Assembly: GCA_013299055.1 (NCBI GenBank)
Contig: JAAFKB010000035.1
Span: 1-37,977 of the forward strand
Length of the DNA stretch: 37,977 bases
Origin: Sphaerotilus sp.
Lineage (GTDB): Bacteria > Pseudomonadota > Gammaproteobacteria > Burkholderiales > Burkholderiaceae_C
Direction of reading: 5' to 3'
The translations under genes were made by a program, and so were the position numbers. Of this stretch, positions 30,199-37,977 are shown in pieces (position 1 is the first letter of the stretch; the number at the start of each line of letters is the position of its first letter). The notes under the pieces are model-generated. The model ran no database searches and was not told the DNA's origin. It worked only from the letters and a program-made list of their open reading frames with translations.

Positions 30199-31086
30199 TC
30201 AACGACGCTGCGAGCGCAGCTCGCTGTACAGGTAAGGCACGACGATCGCCGCGACGGTCGCCAGCATCACGGTGGCCGACGCCGCGCCCAGCCCGATCTG
30301 GCCGCGCGTGAAGGCGTGCGTGTACATGAAGGTCGCTGGCACGTCGGTGGCGAAACCGGGGCCGCCCGCCGTCAGCGCCATCACGAGGTCGAAGCTCTTG
30401 ATCGCGATGTGCGCCAGCACCATCAGCGTCGAGAAGAACACCGGCCGCATGCTCGGGATGATGATGCGCCAGTAGACCTGGGGGAGCGTGGCGCCGTCGA
30501 TCTGCGCGGCCTTGATGATCGAGTCGTCGATGCCGCGCAGGCCGGCCAGGAACAGCGCCATCACGAAGCCCGCGCTCTGCCAGACGCCCGCGATGACGAC
30601 GGTGTAGATGGCGTAGTCGGGGTTGACCAGCCAGTCGAAGGAGAAATTCGGGAAGCCCCACTGGTGCATCAGGTGTTCGATGCCGAGGCCGGGGTTCAGG
30701 ATCCACTTCCACGCCGTGCCCGTGACGATGAAGCTCAACGCCATCGGGTACAGGTAGACCGTGCGCAACACGCCTTCGACCCGGATCTTCTGGTCCAGCA
30801 GGATCGCCAGCAGCAGCCCGACCGCCATCGAGAAGCCGATGAACAGCGTCGAGAAGATGCCGAGGTTCTTCAGCGCGACCATCCAGCGTTCGTTCGCGAA
30901 CAGCGTCGCGTACTGCTGGAAGCCGACGAATTCGTAGTTGGGCAGCAGCCGCGAGGCCGACACCGACAGGTAGCCGTTCCAGGCGATCAGGCCGTAGATG
31001 AAGAGAAACGAGAGGATGAAACTGGGCGCCAGAACGATCCGGGGCAGCCAGTGGTCCAGACGCGCGGCGGCGCTAGGGGAGGCCAT
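30199..31086 (-). CDS. gtsB: Sugar ABC transporter permease, MalF type
   Basis: A 295-residue permease with six predicted helices, starting with IVLAPSFILSFLFIYGLIAW. The EAA loop is DDSIIKAAQIDGATLPQVYW followed by RIIIPSMRPV. It forms the heterodimeric channel with the downstream MalG-type subunit. The N-terminus is short compared with enteric MalF, as usual for CUT1 transporters of monosaccharides and small oligosaccharides. It follows the binding-protein gene by 89 bases that contain two hairpins, a layout that usually keeps permease expression below that of the binding protein. Confidence 0.93.
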   Translation of the reverse strand: MASPSAAARLDHWLPRIVLAPSFILSFLFIYGLIAWNGYLSVSASRLLPNYEFVGFQQYATLFANERWMVALKNLGIFSTLFIGFSMAVGLLLAILLDQKIRVEGVLRTVYLYPMALSFIVTGTAWKWILNPGLGIEHLMHQWGFPNFSFDWLVNPDYAIYTVVIAGVWQSAGFVMALFLAGLRGIDDSIIKAAQIDGATLPQVYWRIIIPSMRPVFFSTLMVLAHIAIKSFDLVMALTAGGPGFATDVPATFMYTHAFTRGQIGLGAASATVMLATVAAIVVPYLYSELRSQRR

Positions 31087-31113
31087 GTCGTGTGTCCCGC
31101 AGGTGGAAACGAA

Positions 31114-31139
31114 ACCACCGGCTTGTCAGGGCCGGTGGT
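31114..31139 (-). terminator. Intercistronic hairpin downstream of the binding-protein gene
   Basis: A 9-base perfect stem (ACCACCGGC / GCCGGTGGT) with an 8-base loop, in the gap between the binding-protein stop and the MalF-type permease start. There is no T run, so it is more likely an mRNA-stabilising element or partial attenuator than a full terminator. Confidence 0.5.
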
Positions 31140-31148
31140 GCAGGGGAG

Positions 31149-31167
31149 GGCCGCCACAGCGGCGGCC
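31149..31167 (-). terminator. Second intercistronic hairpin, next to the binding-protein stop
   Basis: A 7-base stem (GGCCGCC / GGCGGCC) with a 5-base loop, 8 bases from the binding-protein stop codon on the minus strand. It stands immediately before the longer hairpin at 31114. Together they could protect the 3' end of the abundant binding-protein message. Confidence 0.45.
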
Positions 31168-31175
31168 ATTCCGGC

Positions 31176-32441
31176 TTACTTGGTCAGCGCAGCCGTGGCG
31201 ATCTTGGCCTTGGCTTCCATCGCGGTCATCTTGTCGCTGTTCCAGAACTGGCTCACCGCGTCCTGGATCGCGCCAGCCGCAGCCGACGGCACCGCCATGC
31301 CGTGGGCGACGGACGGCACCAGCGCGCCCGACTTGGCGGTGTCCACGAAGTCCTTGCTGGAGAGCTTGGCGCAGTCGTCGAACTTGGCCAGGTCCATGTT
31401 CAGGCGAACGGGGATGGAGCCCTTGTTCAGGTTGAACACTTCCTGGAAGTCGGTGGACATGATCGCGGCGGCCAGATCCTTCTGGGCCTTGACGTTGGCA
31501 TCGTTCTTCAGCTTGAACATCGCGAACGAGTCGACGTTGAAGGTGAAGGACTTGGCGGTGCCGGGGGCGGCGGCACAGACGAAGTCCTTGCCCGGCGCCT
31601 TGCCAGCGGCGACGAACTCGCCCTTGGCCCAGTCGCCCATGAGCTGCATGCCGGCTTCGCCCTTGATGACCATCGCGGTCGCCAGGTTCCAGTCACGGCC
31701 CGGGGCGTTCTTGTCGGTGTAGTCCTTGACCTTCTTGTACGTGGCCAGCACCTTGTCCATGGTGGCGCTCTTCAGGGCGGTCTGGTCGAGCTGGACCAGG
31801 GCCTTCTTGTAGAAGTCGGCACCACCGACGCCCAGGGCGACGGATTCGAACGTGGTGAAGTCCTGCCAGTTCTGACCACCGTGGGCGACGGGGATGATGC
31901 CGGCCTTCTTCAGGGCCTCGGCGGCGACGAAGAACTCGTCCCAGTTGGTCGGCACCTTGGCGCCGGCCTTCTTGAAGGCTTCCGGGTTCGCCCACAGCCA
32001 GTTCACGCGGTGGACGTTGACCGGCGCGGCGATGTAGTTGCCCTTGTACTTCATGACGTTGGCGACCACTGGCGGCAGCAGGCTGTCCCACTTCTCGGCC
32101 TTGGCCACGTCGTCGATGTTGGCCAGCACGCCTTCGGCCGCCCACTCCTGCAGGGACGGGCCCTTGATCTGGGCGGCGGCCGGCGCGTTGCCCGACACGA
32201 CACGCGACTTCAGCACGGTCATGGCGGAGTCACCACCGCCGCCGGCGACCGCGAAGTCCTTCCAGGTGTGGCCCTTGCCCTGCAGCGTGGCCTTCAGGGC
32301 GGACGCGGCCTTGGCCTCGCCACCCGAGGTCCACCAGTGCAGCACTTCGACCTCGCCGGCTTGCGACAGGCCGGCCAGGCTCAGACCCGCGACGAGGGCC
32401 AGCAGGGTACGGACGGGACGGATCATCTCCAACTTTTTCAT
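31176..32441 (-). CDS. gtsA: Periplasmic sugar-binding protein of the ABC transporter, probable glucose
   Basis: A 421-residue CUT1 extracellular solute-binding protein. Residues 1-26 are a Sec signal (PVRTLLALVAGLSLAGLSQA, cleavage before GEVEV). The mature start GEVEVLHWWTSGGEAKA, the segment HTWKDFAVAGGGGDSAM and PVNVHRVNWLWAN match glucose/mannose binding proteins of the GtsA type. ATG 32441 was chosen over GTG 32447 because GGAG sits about 6 bases upstream. Glucose as substrate is inferred from this similarity and from glk at the end of the cluster. It is the first transporter gene, 85 bases after the sensor kinase stop; that gap is AT-rich and likely holds a promoter. Confidence 0.93.
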   Translation of the reverse strand: MKKLEMIRPVRTLLALVAGLSLAGLSQAGEVEVLHWWTSGGEAKAASALKATLQGKGHTWKDFAVAGGGGDSAMTVLKSRVVSGNAPAAAQIKGPSLQEWAAEGVLANIDDVAKAEKWDSLLPPVVANVMKYKGNYIAAPVNVHRVNWLWANPEAFKKAGAKVPTNWDEFFVAAEALKKAGIIPVAHGGQNWQDFTTFESVALGVGGADFYKKALVQLDQTALKSATMDKVLATYKKVKDYTDKNAPGRDWNLATAMVIKGEAGMQLMGDWAKGEFVAAGKAPGKDFVCAAAPGTAKSFTFNVDSFAMFKLKNDANVKAQKDLAAAIMSTDFQEVFNLNKGSIPVRLNMDLAKFDDCAKLSSKDFVDTAKSGALVPSVAHGMAVPSAAAGAIQDAVSQFWNSDKMTAMEAKAKIATAALTK

Positions 32442-32526
32442 ATGCACTCCGGGATCAAGAACGGGGGTGGAACAGGGGTGGGGTGAGAACAGACCTGAAG
32501 ATTAATATTGCTTTAAAAAATTAACA
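32442..32526 (-). promoter_or_regulatory. AT-rich probable promoter region of the sugar transporter genes
   Basis: The 85-base gap between the kinase and binding-protein genes contains the most AT-rich stretch nearby (about 32491-32526, with a run of six A on the plus strand). On the minus strand TATTAA and TTAATT boxes can be seen but their spacing is only 11 bases, so no exact -35/-10 pair is claimed. A GGAG Shine-Dalgarno ends the region. Confidence 0.4.
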
Positions 32527-34014
32527 CTAGGTAAAACCCCTGACATCCCGTGGAAGCCGTACCTGCACCCGCAGTCCGTGCGGCTGCAGCGACACCAGCC
32601 CCACCCGCCCGCGGTGACGCTCGACGATCTCCTTGACGATGGCCAACCCGAGTCCGCAGCCGCGTCCCTCGTTCGTGCCCCGGAAAAAACGGTCGAACAC
32701 CTGTTTGTGCAGGGCGACGGGCAGTCCGGGGCCGGTGTCGTCGACCTCCACCAGCGCCATGTCCGACCGGTGGGGATCGGGCAGCACCCGCACGGTGATC
32801 TCCGTGCCACGCCCGGCGTAGCGGATCGCGTTGTCGATCAGATTAACGATGGATTCACGGATTAACAGTGCATTGCCTTCCAGGGTGAGGGGCGGTAGCG
32901 GGGTGTCGTCGCCCGTCTCGCCGCAGTCCAGCCCCAGGTCGATGCCTTCGCCCAGCGCCCTGGGCACCATCTCGGCCGTCAAGTCCTGCACCAGCCGGCG
33001 CAGGTCGAAGCGGCTGCGCCCGAGCGTGGCGAGCGACTCCGGCTCGGCGCGGGCCAGGGTGAGCAGCTGGGTGACGAGGTGGGCGCTGCGGGCGGCACTC
33101 TCGCGCACCCGCTCCAGCCGGGCGCGCAGGGCGGGGTCGGTGGTTTCCTTGAGAGCCAGTTCGGACTGGCTCTTCAGGCCGGCCAGCGGGGTGCGCAGCT
33201 GGTGGGCGGCGTCGCTGATGAACCGCCGCTGCTCCACCACCGACGCATGCACCGCCGCCAGCAGCGTGTTGACGGCCACCGCCAGATCGCGCACTTCCTC
33301 GGGCGCGGACTGCAGCTCGATGGGGGCGAGGTCGTTCGGCCCGCGTCCGCTGACCGCTTCCCGCAGCCGGGCCAGCGGCGCCAGACCCGTGCGCACCCCC
33401 GCCCACACCAGCGCCGACATCGCCAGCACCAGCACCGACAGCGGCAGCACGGTGTCGATCAGGATGTTGCGCGCCAGGGCTTCGCGGCTGACCCGGCTCT
33501 TGGCGACCTGCACCAGCATGCGTCGCTGCACGCCCGGTTCGCCATAGTCGAGCAGGATGGCTGCCACGCGCACCTGCACGGTGCCGCCTCCAGGCGTCTC
33601 GACCTGGCCGTCGTAGAAGGTGGGGCGGTCGGGGTGCAGGGCGTCGGCGGCGCTGGGCGGGGGCAGCTTGTGGTTGCCGAGGATGAACTCGCCCGGCGGG
33701 CTGCTGACCATGTAGTACACGCGGTCGTCGGGGTCGGCCTCGATGATGTCCTTGGCTGCACGGGGGAAGTCCACGAACAGGCCGCTGTCGATGGGCTTGA
33801 CTTGCCGGGCCAGCGCGCGCGAGGACAGGTACAGGCCGTGGTCGTTGGCACGGTCGGCGTAGCGCACGGCGACGTTGTAGGTCACGGTTGCTGCGGCCAG
33901 CCACAGCACCAGCTGCGGCAGCAGCAGCCAGGCCAGCAGGTGCCGCCGCAGCGAGCGGCCGGCAGGTGACACCGCCGGCAGGCGGCGCAGCAGGGGTTGG
34001 AGCAAGGGGAGCAT
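32527..34014 (-). CDS. Two-component sensor histidine kinase, TctE-like
   Basis: A 495-residue membrane kinase. Helix 1 is about 27-48 (LAWLLLPQLVLWLAAATVTY). The periplasmic sensor (about 50-180) has the 2CSK-type pattern ALARQVKPIDSG and DRVYYMVSSPPGEFILGN of TctE-like kinases. Helix 2 is about 186-206. HAMP-like linker, then the phosphoacceptor H271 in FISDAAHQLRTPLAGLKSQ. ATP-binding boxes are NLIDNAIRYA (N), VDDTGPGLP (G1) and GCGLGLAIV (G2). The periplasmic ligand could be a sugar or a carboxylate; TctE itself senses tricarboxylates, whereas the adjacent sugar transporter argues for sugar. It lies 39 bases after the response regulator gene. Confidence 0.93.
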   Translation of the reverse strand: MLPLLQPLLRRLPAVSPAGRSLRRHLLAWLLLPQLVLWLAAATVTYNVAVRYADRANDHGLYLSSRALARQVKPIDSGLFVDFPRAAKDIIEADPDDRVYYMVSSPPGEFILGNHKLPPPSAADALHPDRPTFYDGQVETPGGGTVQVRVAAILLDYGEPGVQRRMLVQVAKSRVSREALARNILIDTVLPLSVLVLAMSALVWAGVRTGLAPLARLREAVSGRGPNDLAPIELQSAPEEVRDLAVAVNTLLAAVHASVVEQRRFISDAAHQLRTPLAGLKSQSELALKETTDPALRARLERVRESAARSAHLVTQLLTLARAEPESLATLGRSRFDLRRLVQDLTAEMVPRALGEGIDLGLDCGETGDDTPLPPLTLEGNALLIRESIVNLIDNAIRYAGRGTEITVRVLPDPHRSDMALVEVDDTGPGLPVALHKQVFDRFFRGTNEGRGCGLGLAIVKEIVERHRGRVGLVSLQPHGLRVQVRLPRDVRGFT

Positions 34015-34053
34015 GGCCGCGCAGTGTCGCCGCGATGGCCGTTGCGGGGAAGT

Positions 34054-34746
<693 letters not shown>

Positions 34747-34763
34747 GGGAGGCGTGGTCGCGT

Positions 34764-35552
34764 TCAGGCGTCCGCCGAGCCGACCATGACGTGGCTGAAG
34801 CCGCCGTCCACGTAGGTGATCTCGGCCGTCATGCCGGCGGCCAGATCCGACAGCAGGAAGGCCGCGACGTTGCCCACGTCCTCGATCGTCACGAGGCGGC
34901 GCAGGGGGGCGTTGGCCGCGAAGATGGCCATGAGCTTGCCGAAGTCCTTGATGCCGCTGGCGGCCAGGGTCTTGATCGGGCCGGCCGAGATGCCGTTGAC
35001 GCGGATGCCTTGCGGGCCGAGGTTGGCGGCGAGGTAGCGCACGCTGGCTTCGAGCGACGCCTTGGCCAGACCCATCGTGTTGTAGTGCGGCACGACCCGC
35101 TCCGCCCCCAGATAGCTCAGGGTCAGCAGGGCGCTGCGCTCGCGCAGGCGCGGCAGGGCGGCCTTGGCCATCGCGGGGAAGCTGTAGGCCGAGATGTCGT
35201 GGGCGACGCGAAACGCCTCGCGGCTCAGGCCGTCGAGGAACTCGCCCGAGATGCACTCGCGTGGCGCGAAGCCGATCGAGTGGACAAAGCCGTCGAAGCC
35301 GTCGGTCCAGGCCTGGCCAAGGTCGTCGAACATGCGCTGGATCTGCTCGTCACTGCCGACATCGCAGTCGTGGACCAGCGTCGAGTCGAACTCTTGCGCG
35401 AATTCGGTGATGCGGTCCTTGAAGCGTTCGCCGACATAGCTGAACGCGAGTTCGGCTCCTTCGCGGTGGCATGCCTTGGCGATGCCGTAGGCGATCGAGC
35501 GATTCGACAGCAGACCGGTGATCAAAAGGCGCTTGCCTGCGAGAAAACCCAT
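34764..35552 (-). CDS. fabI: Enoyl-[acyl-carrier-protein] reductase (NADH)
   Basis: A 262-residue short-chain dehydrogenase/reductase carrying out the last step of each fatty-acid elongation round. The cofactor-binding N-terminus is [28 protein letters not shown] and HSIGFAPRE form the NADH and triclosan-contact site. The catalytic pair is Y157-x6-K164 in [16 protein letters not shown], preceded by SYLGAERV with the second conserved Tyr. [18 protein letters not shown] and the C-terminal [12 protein letters not shown] are FabI hallmarks. ATG 35552 was chosen because GGAGAG lies about 5 bases upstream and MGFLAGKR is the family start. It diverges from rimP. Confidence 0.97.
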   Translation of the reverse strand: MGFLAGKRLLITGLLSNRSIAYGIAKACHREGAELAFSYVGERFKDRITEFAQEFDSTLVHDCDVGSDEQIQRMFDDLGQAWTDGFDGFVHSIGFAPRECISGEFLDGLSREAFRVAHDISAYSFPAMAKAALPRLRERSALLTLSYLGAERVVPHYNTMGLAKASLEASVRYLAANLGPQGIRVNGISAGPIKTLAASGIKDFGKLMAIFAANAPLRRLVTIEDVGNVAAFLLSDLAAGMTAEITYVDGGFSHVMVGSADA

Positions 35553-35630
35553 GGACTCTCCAGGAGGTGGTTCGGTTGGTGATCGAAACAACGGATTCTC
35601 GCACGCACCAGAGTGCCGCGTGTGCGGTGG

Positions 35631-35659
35631 TTGCCCGCGGGCTGTGCGTCGGGTATCAT
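35631..35659 (+). promoter_or_regulatory. Sigma70-like promoter for rimP-nusA-infB
   Basis: TTGCCC (35631-35636) and TATCAT (35654-35659) are separated by exactly 17 bases, matching a sigma70 promoter with 4/6 hexamers each. Predicted transcription would begin near 35666, giving a leader of about 165 bases before rimP. The -10 resembles that proposed for smc. Confidence 0.6.
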
Positions 35660-35680
35660 CGCGTTTTCGCTAAAACGCTG

Positions 35681-35711
35681 AATGGGCGGAGGAATCCAGC
35701 CCATTTTTTTT
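35681..35711 (+). terminator. Terminator-like hairpin in the rimP leader (possible attenuator)
   Basis: A 7-base perfect stem (AATGGGC / GCCCATT, 35681-35687 and 35699-35705) encloses the 11-base loop GGAGGAATCCA, and a run of eight T ends at 35711. This is a full intrinsic terminator about 15 bases after the predicted transcription start and 120 bases before the rimP start codon. Since no gene ends on this strand just upstream, it should act on the rimP leader itself. Confidence 0.75.
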
Positions 35712-35830
35712 GCTTGAACCGCCGCAAGGCACCGGAAGGAGCGCGGCAGCCGGCTGGCGTGACGACGTGGACCACCGCAGGGTGTTCACCGTGGTTGCGC
35801 GGCTAAGAGGCTGCCGTTTGTACTGCATTG

Positions 35831-36379
35831 ATGAACTGGCAGCAGGCTGTCGAACGTACCGTGACCGGGCTGGGCTACGACCTCGTGGAATGCGAGCGTG
35901 GACTGCGCGGGTTGCTGTGCGTCTATATCGACCGGATGCCCGGCGTCGTCTATCCGACCGGGCCGAGCGAATTTGTCACCGTGGAAGATTGCGAGCAGGT
36001 GACCCGCCAGCTCCAGCGTGTGCTGGAAGTGGAGGGCTGCGATTACGAGCGGCTCGAAGTCTCGTCCCCTGGTCTGGACCGCCCGCTCAAGCGGCTGGCC
36101 GACTTTGTGCGGTTTGAAGGGTTGGAGATCGACCTGACGCTCAAGGTGATTTTCCAGGGGCGCAAGAAATACCGCGGCGTCTTGCGCGTGGCGGACGATG
36201 ACCCTGCGACAGGTCTCGAACTGGTCTTCCCGGATGGGAAGGAAAGCCAGGTGCTGGGATTTGTGCTGGAGGAAGTTCGCGAGGCCCGGCTGGTGCCGGT
36301 CGTGGACTTCAAGGGCCGCAGCCGGCGAGATGCGGCGGCGGGCGGGGTGACACAGGAATCCGGAGATCACGAAGAATGA
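35831..36379 (+). CDS. rimP: Ribosome maturation factor RimP
   Basis: A 182-residue protein needed for 30S subunit maturation. The N-terminal domain has [14 protein letters not shown] and LLCVYIDR; the conserved block [16 protein letters not shown] and [21 protein letters not shown] is the RimP signature. The C-terminal SH3-like domain begins near residue 105 ([15 protein letters not shown]). An unconserved, charged tail ([12 protein letters not shown]) follows. The ATG at 35831 gives the usual [10 protein letters not shown] start. Its stop overlaps the nusA ATG (ATGA), so nusA translation is coupled. The gene heads the conserved rimP-nusA-infB operon. Confidence 0.96.
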   Translation: MNWQQAVERTVTGLGYDLVECERGLRGLLCVYIDRMPGVVYPTGPSEFVTVEDCEQVTRQLQRVLEVEGCDYERLEVSSPGLDRPLKRLADFVRFEGLEIDLTLKVIFQGRKKYRGVLRVADDDPATGLELVFPDGKESQVLGFVLEEVREARLVPVVDFKGRSRRDAAAGGVTQESGDHEE

Positions 36380-37854
36380 ACCGCGAACTGTTGATGCTGG
36401 TGGATGCGATTTCGCGCGAGAAGAACGTGGATCGCGAAGTCGTGTTCGGTGCCGTCGAGCTGGCGCTGGCCTCGGCCACCAAGAAGCTCTACGAAGGCGA
36501 AGTGGACATCCGTGTCTCGATCGACCGCGAATCGGGGGCTTACGAGACCTTCCGCCGCTGGCATGTCGTGCCGGATGAAGCTGGTCTGCAGCAGCCGGAA
36601 GCCGAGATCCTGCATTTCGAGGCCAAGGAACAGATCGACGACATCGACGTGGGTGACTACCTCGAAGAGTCGGTCGAGTCCGTGCCCATCGGCCGGATCG
36701 GCGCACAGGCGGCCAAGCAGGTCATCCTCCAGAAGATCCGCGACGCCGAGCGCGAGCAGCTCCTCAACGACTTCCTGTCCCGTGGCGACAAGATCTTCAC
36801 TGGCACCGTCAAGCGTCTGGACAAGGGCGATCTCATCATCGAGAGCGGCCGTGTCGAAGGGCGCCTGAAGCGCAGCGAGCTGATCCCCAAGGAAAATCTG
36901 CGCAGCGGTGACCGCGTGCGGGCCATGATGGTGGAGATCGACCCGACGTTGCGCGGCCCGCAGATCGTGCTGTCGCGTTCGGCGCCGTCCTTCATGGTCG
37001 AGCTGTTCCGTCAGGAAGTGCCCGAGATCGAGCAGGGTCTGCTGGAGATCAAGAGCTGCGCCCGTGACCCCGGTTCGCGCGCCAAGATCGCCGTCGTGTC
37101 CTACGACAAGCGGGTCGATCCGATCGGTACCTGTGTCGGCGTGCGCGGTTCGCGTGTCAACGGCGTGACCAACGAGCTGGCGGGCGAGCGCGTGGACATC
37201 GTGCTGTGGTCGGAAGATCCGGCGCAGTTCGTGATCGGTGCGCTGGCGCCGGCGAACGTCCAGTCCATCGTGGTGGACGAGGAAAAACACGCCATGGACG
37301 TGGTGGTCGACGAGGAAAACCTCGCCATCGCCATCGGCCGCGGCGGCCAGAACGTGCGGCTCGCCTCCGAGCTGACCGGCTGGCGCATCAATATCATGAC
37401 CGCCGAGGAATCGGTGGCCAAGCAGGCTCAGGAGAGCGACGGCATCCGCAAGCTCTTCGTCGACAGGCTCGACGTGGATGAAGAGGTGGCCGACATTCTG
37501 ATCGCCGAAGGGTTCACCAGCCTGGAAGAGGTGGCCTATGTGCCGCTGCAGGAAATGCTGGAAATAGAATCCTTCGACGAAGAGACGGTGCAGGAATTGC
37601 GGACCCGCGCCAAGAACGTGCTGTTGACGATGGAAATCGCCAAGGAAGAGCGCGTCGAGGAAGTCACTCAGGATCTGCGCGACCTGGAGGGTTTGACGCC
37701 CGAACTGATCGCGAAGCTGTCCGAAGGCGGTGTCCATACCCGCGATGATCTTGCCGATCTCGCCGTGGATGAGCTGACGGAGATGACGGGCATCGACGAA
37801 GCGGCGGCCAAGGCCCTGATCATGAAGGCGCGTGAACACTGGTTCACCGTCTGA
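36376..37854 (+). CDS. nusA: Transcription termination/antitermination factor NusA
   Basis: A 492-residue RNA polymerase-binding factor that modulates pausing, termination and antitermination. The N-terminal polymerase-binding domain is 1-125 ([20 protein letters not shown]). The S1 domain starts near 133 ([20 protein letters not shown]). KH1 and KH2 follow with [17 protein letters not shown] and [17 protein letters not shown]. Two C-terminal helix-hairpin-helix acidic repeats ([17 protein letters not shown] and [16 protein letters not shown]) end the protein, as in gammaproteobacterial and betaproteobacterial NusA. It overlaps rimP by four bases and is followed 56 bases later by infB. Confidence 0.98.
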   Translation: MNRELLMLVDAISREKNVDREVVFGAVELALASATKKLYEGEVDIRVSIDRESGAYETFRRWHVVPDEAGLQQPEAEILHFEAKEQIDDIDVGDYLEESVESVPIGRIGAQAAKQVILQKIRDAEREQLLNDFLSRGDKIFTGTVKRLDKGDLIIESGRVEGRLKRSELIPKENLRSGDRVRAMMVEIDPTLRGPQIVLSRSAPSFMVELFRQEVPEIEQGLLEIKSCARDPGSRAKIAVVSYDKRVDPIGTCVGVRGSRVNGVTNELAGERVDIVLWSEDPAQFVIGALAPANVQSIVVDEEKHAMDVVVDEENLAIAIGRGGQNVRLASELTGWRINIMTAEESVAKQAQESDGIRKLFVDRLDVDEEVADILIAEGFTSLEEVAYVPLQEMLEIESFDEETVQELRTRAKNVLLTMEIAKEERVEEVTQDLRDLEGLTPELIAKLSEGGVHTRDDLADLAVDELTEMTGIDEAAAKALIMKAREHWFTV

Positions 37855-37910
37855 ACGCTCACTCTGTCCGACCCGACCGCACACGACGCACGTCCCAAGG
37901 AAACAAACAC

Positions 37911-37977
37911 ATGGCTGTGACCACCGTTGCCCAGTTCGCTGCCGAACTCAAAAGTTCGGTATCGACTGTGCTCGAGC
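37911..37977 (+). CDS. infB: Translation initiation factor IF-2, 5' end
   Basis: Only the first 22 codons are present (MAVTTVAQFAAELKSSVSTV), cut by the window end. This matches the N-terminal IF2 domain of betaproteobacterial InfB, which normally runs to about 900-1000 residues. AAGG lies 10 bases upstream of the ATG. Position after nusA supports the call. Confidence 0.9.
   Translation, partial: MAVTTVAQFAAELKSSVSTVLE

Noticed and set aside
35661..35678. Perfect hairpin GCGTTTT-CGCT-AAAACGC just after the rimP -10 box
   Set aside because: With the proposed promoter, transcription would start inside its 5' arm, so the RNA hairpin could not form fully; it may be a DNA-level dyad but evidence is thin.

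Overview
The window looks like chromosomal DNA of a high-GC betaproteobacterium, most likely Burkholderiales of the Leptothrix/Sphaerotilus/Rubrivivax type. This is inferred from gene content and order (dapC-dapD-pilU-like-dapE-prmB; smc-zipA-ligA; rimP-nusA-infB), dense G/C-ending codons and the protein sequences. No rRNA, tRNA, insertion sequence or CRISPR array was seen. No gap between genes exceeds 300 bases; the longest is the 278-base fabI/rimP interval, which holds a promoter and a terminator-like leader.

Left part (1-9274). The 3' end of recG is followed by a small VapBC-type toxin-antitoxin pair whose toxin appears to have lost its middle in frame. A TetR-family regulator lies convergent to that pair. 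A minus-strand block then reads dapC, dapD, a PilU-type pilus ATPase, dapE, prmB and a YghU-type glutathione S-transferase. The block links diaminopimelate/lysine synthesis, ribosomal protein methylation and pilus retraction, with 4-base stop/start overlaps at dapE-prmB and prmB-GST.

Accessory segment (about 9290-14430). A single 1448-residue gene encodes a DUF4062-like N-terminal domain fused to a STAND-type NTPase core and a long C-terminal region without a recognised fold. This is the architecture of single-protein anti-phage sensors. It is followed convergently by an MNT-HEPN (MntA/HepT) toxin-antitoxin pair. Base composition is visibly less GC-rich than the flanking housekeeping genes. 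This is the best candidate for an undescribed system.

Middle (14440-27151). An acyltransferase-3 membrane enzyme and a lipoprotein cyclophilin diverge from a 37-base gap. An MFS exporter follows, then the chromosome-maintenance/division set smc, zipA and ligA. Next is a coupled pair of secreted proteins of unknown role: a lipoprotein, and a 466-residue exported protein with a DUF2135-like C-terminal motif. A clear intrinsic terminator closes this pair.

Right part (27165-37977). All genes from fabI to glk lie on the minus strand: fabI, a TctD/TctE-like two-component system, a periplasmic sugar-binding protein, two permeases, the ABC ATPase and glucokinase. Together they read as a sugar (probably glucose) sensing, uptake and phosphorylation module. 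Diverging from fabI is the rimP-nusA-infB operon, preceded by a sigma70-like promoter and a strong terminator hairpin that could act as an attenuator. infB is cut by the window end.
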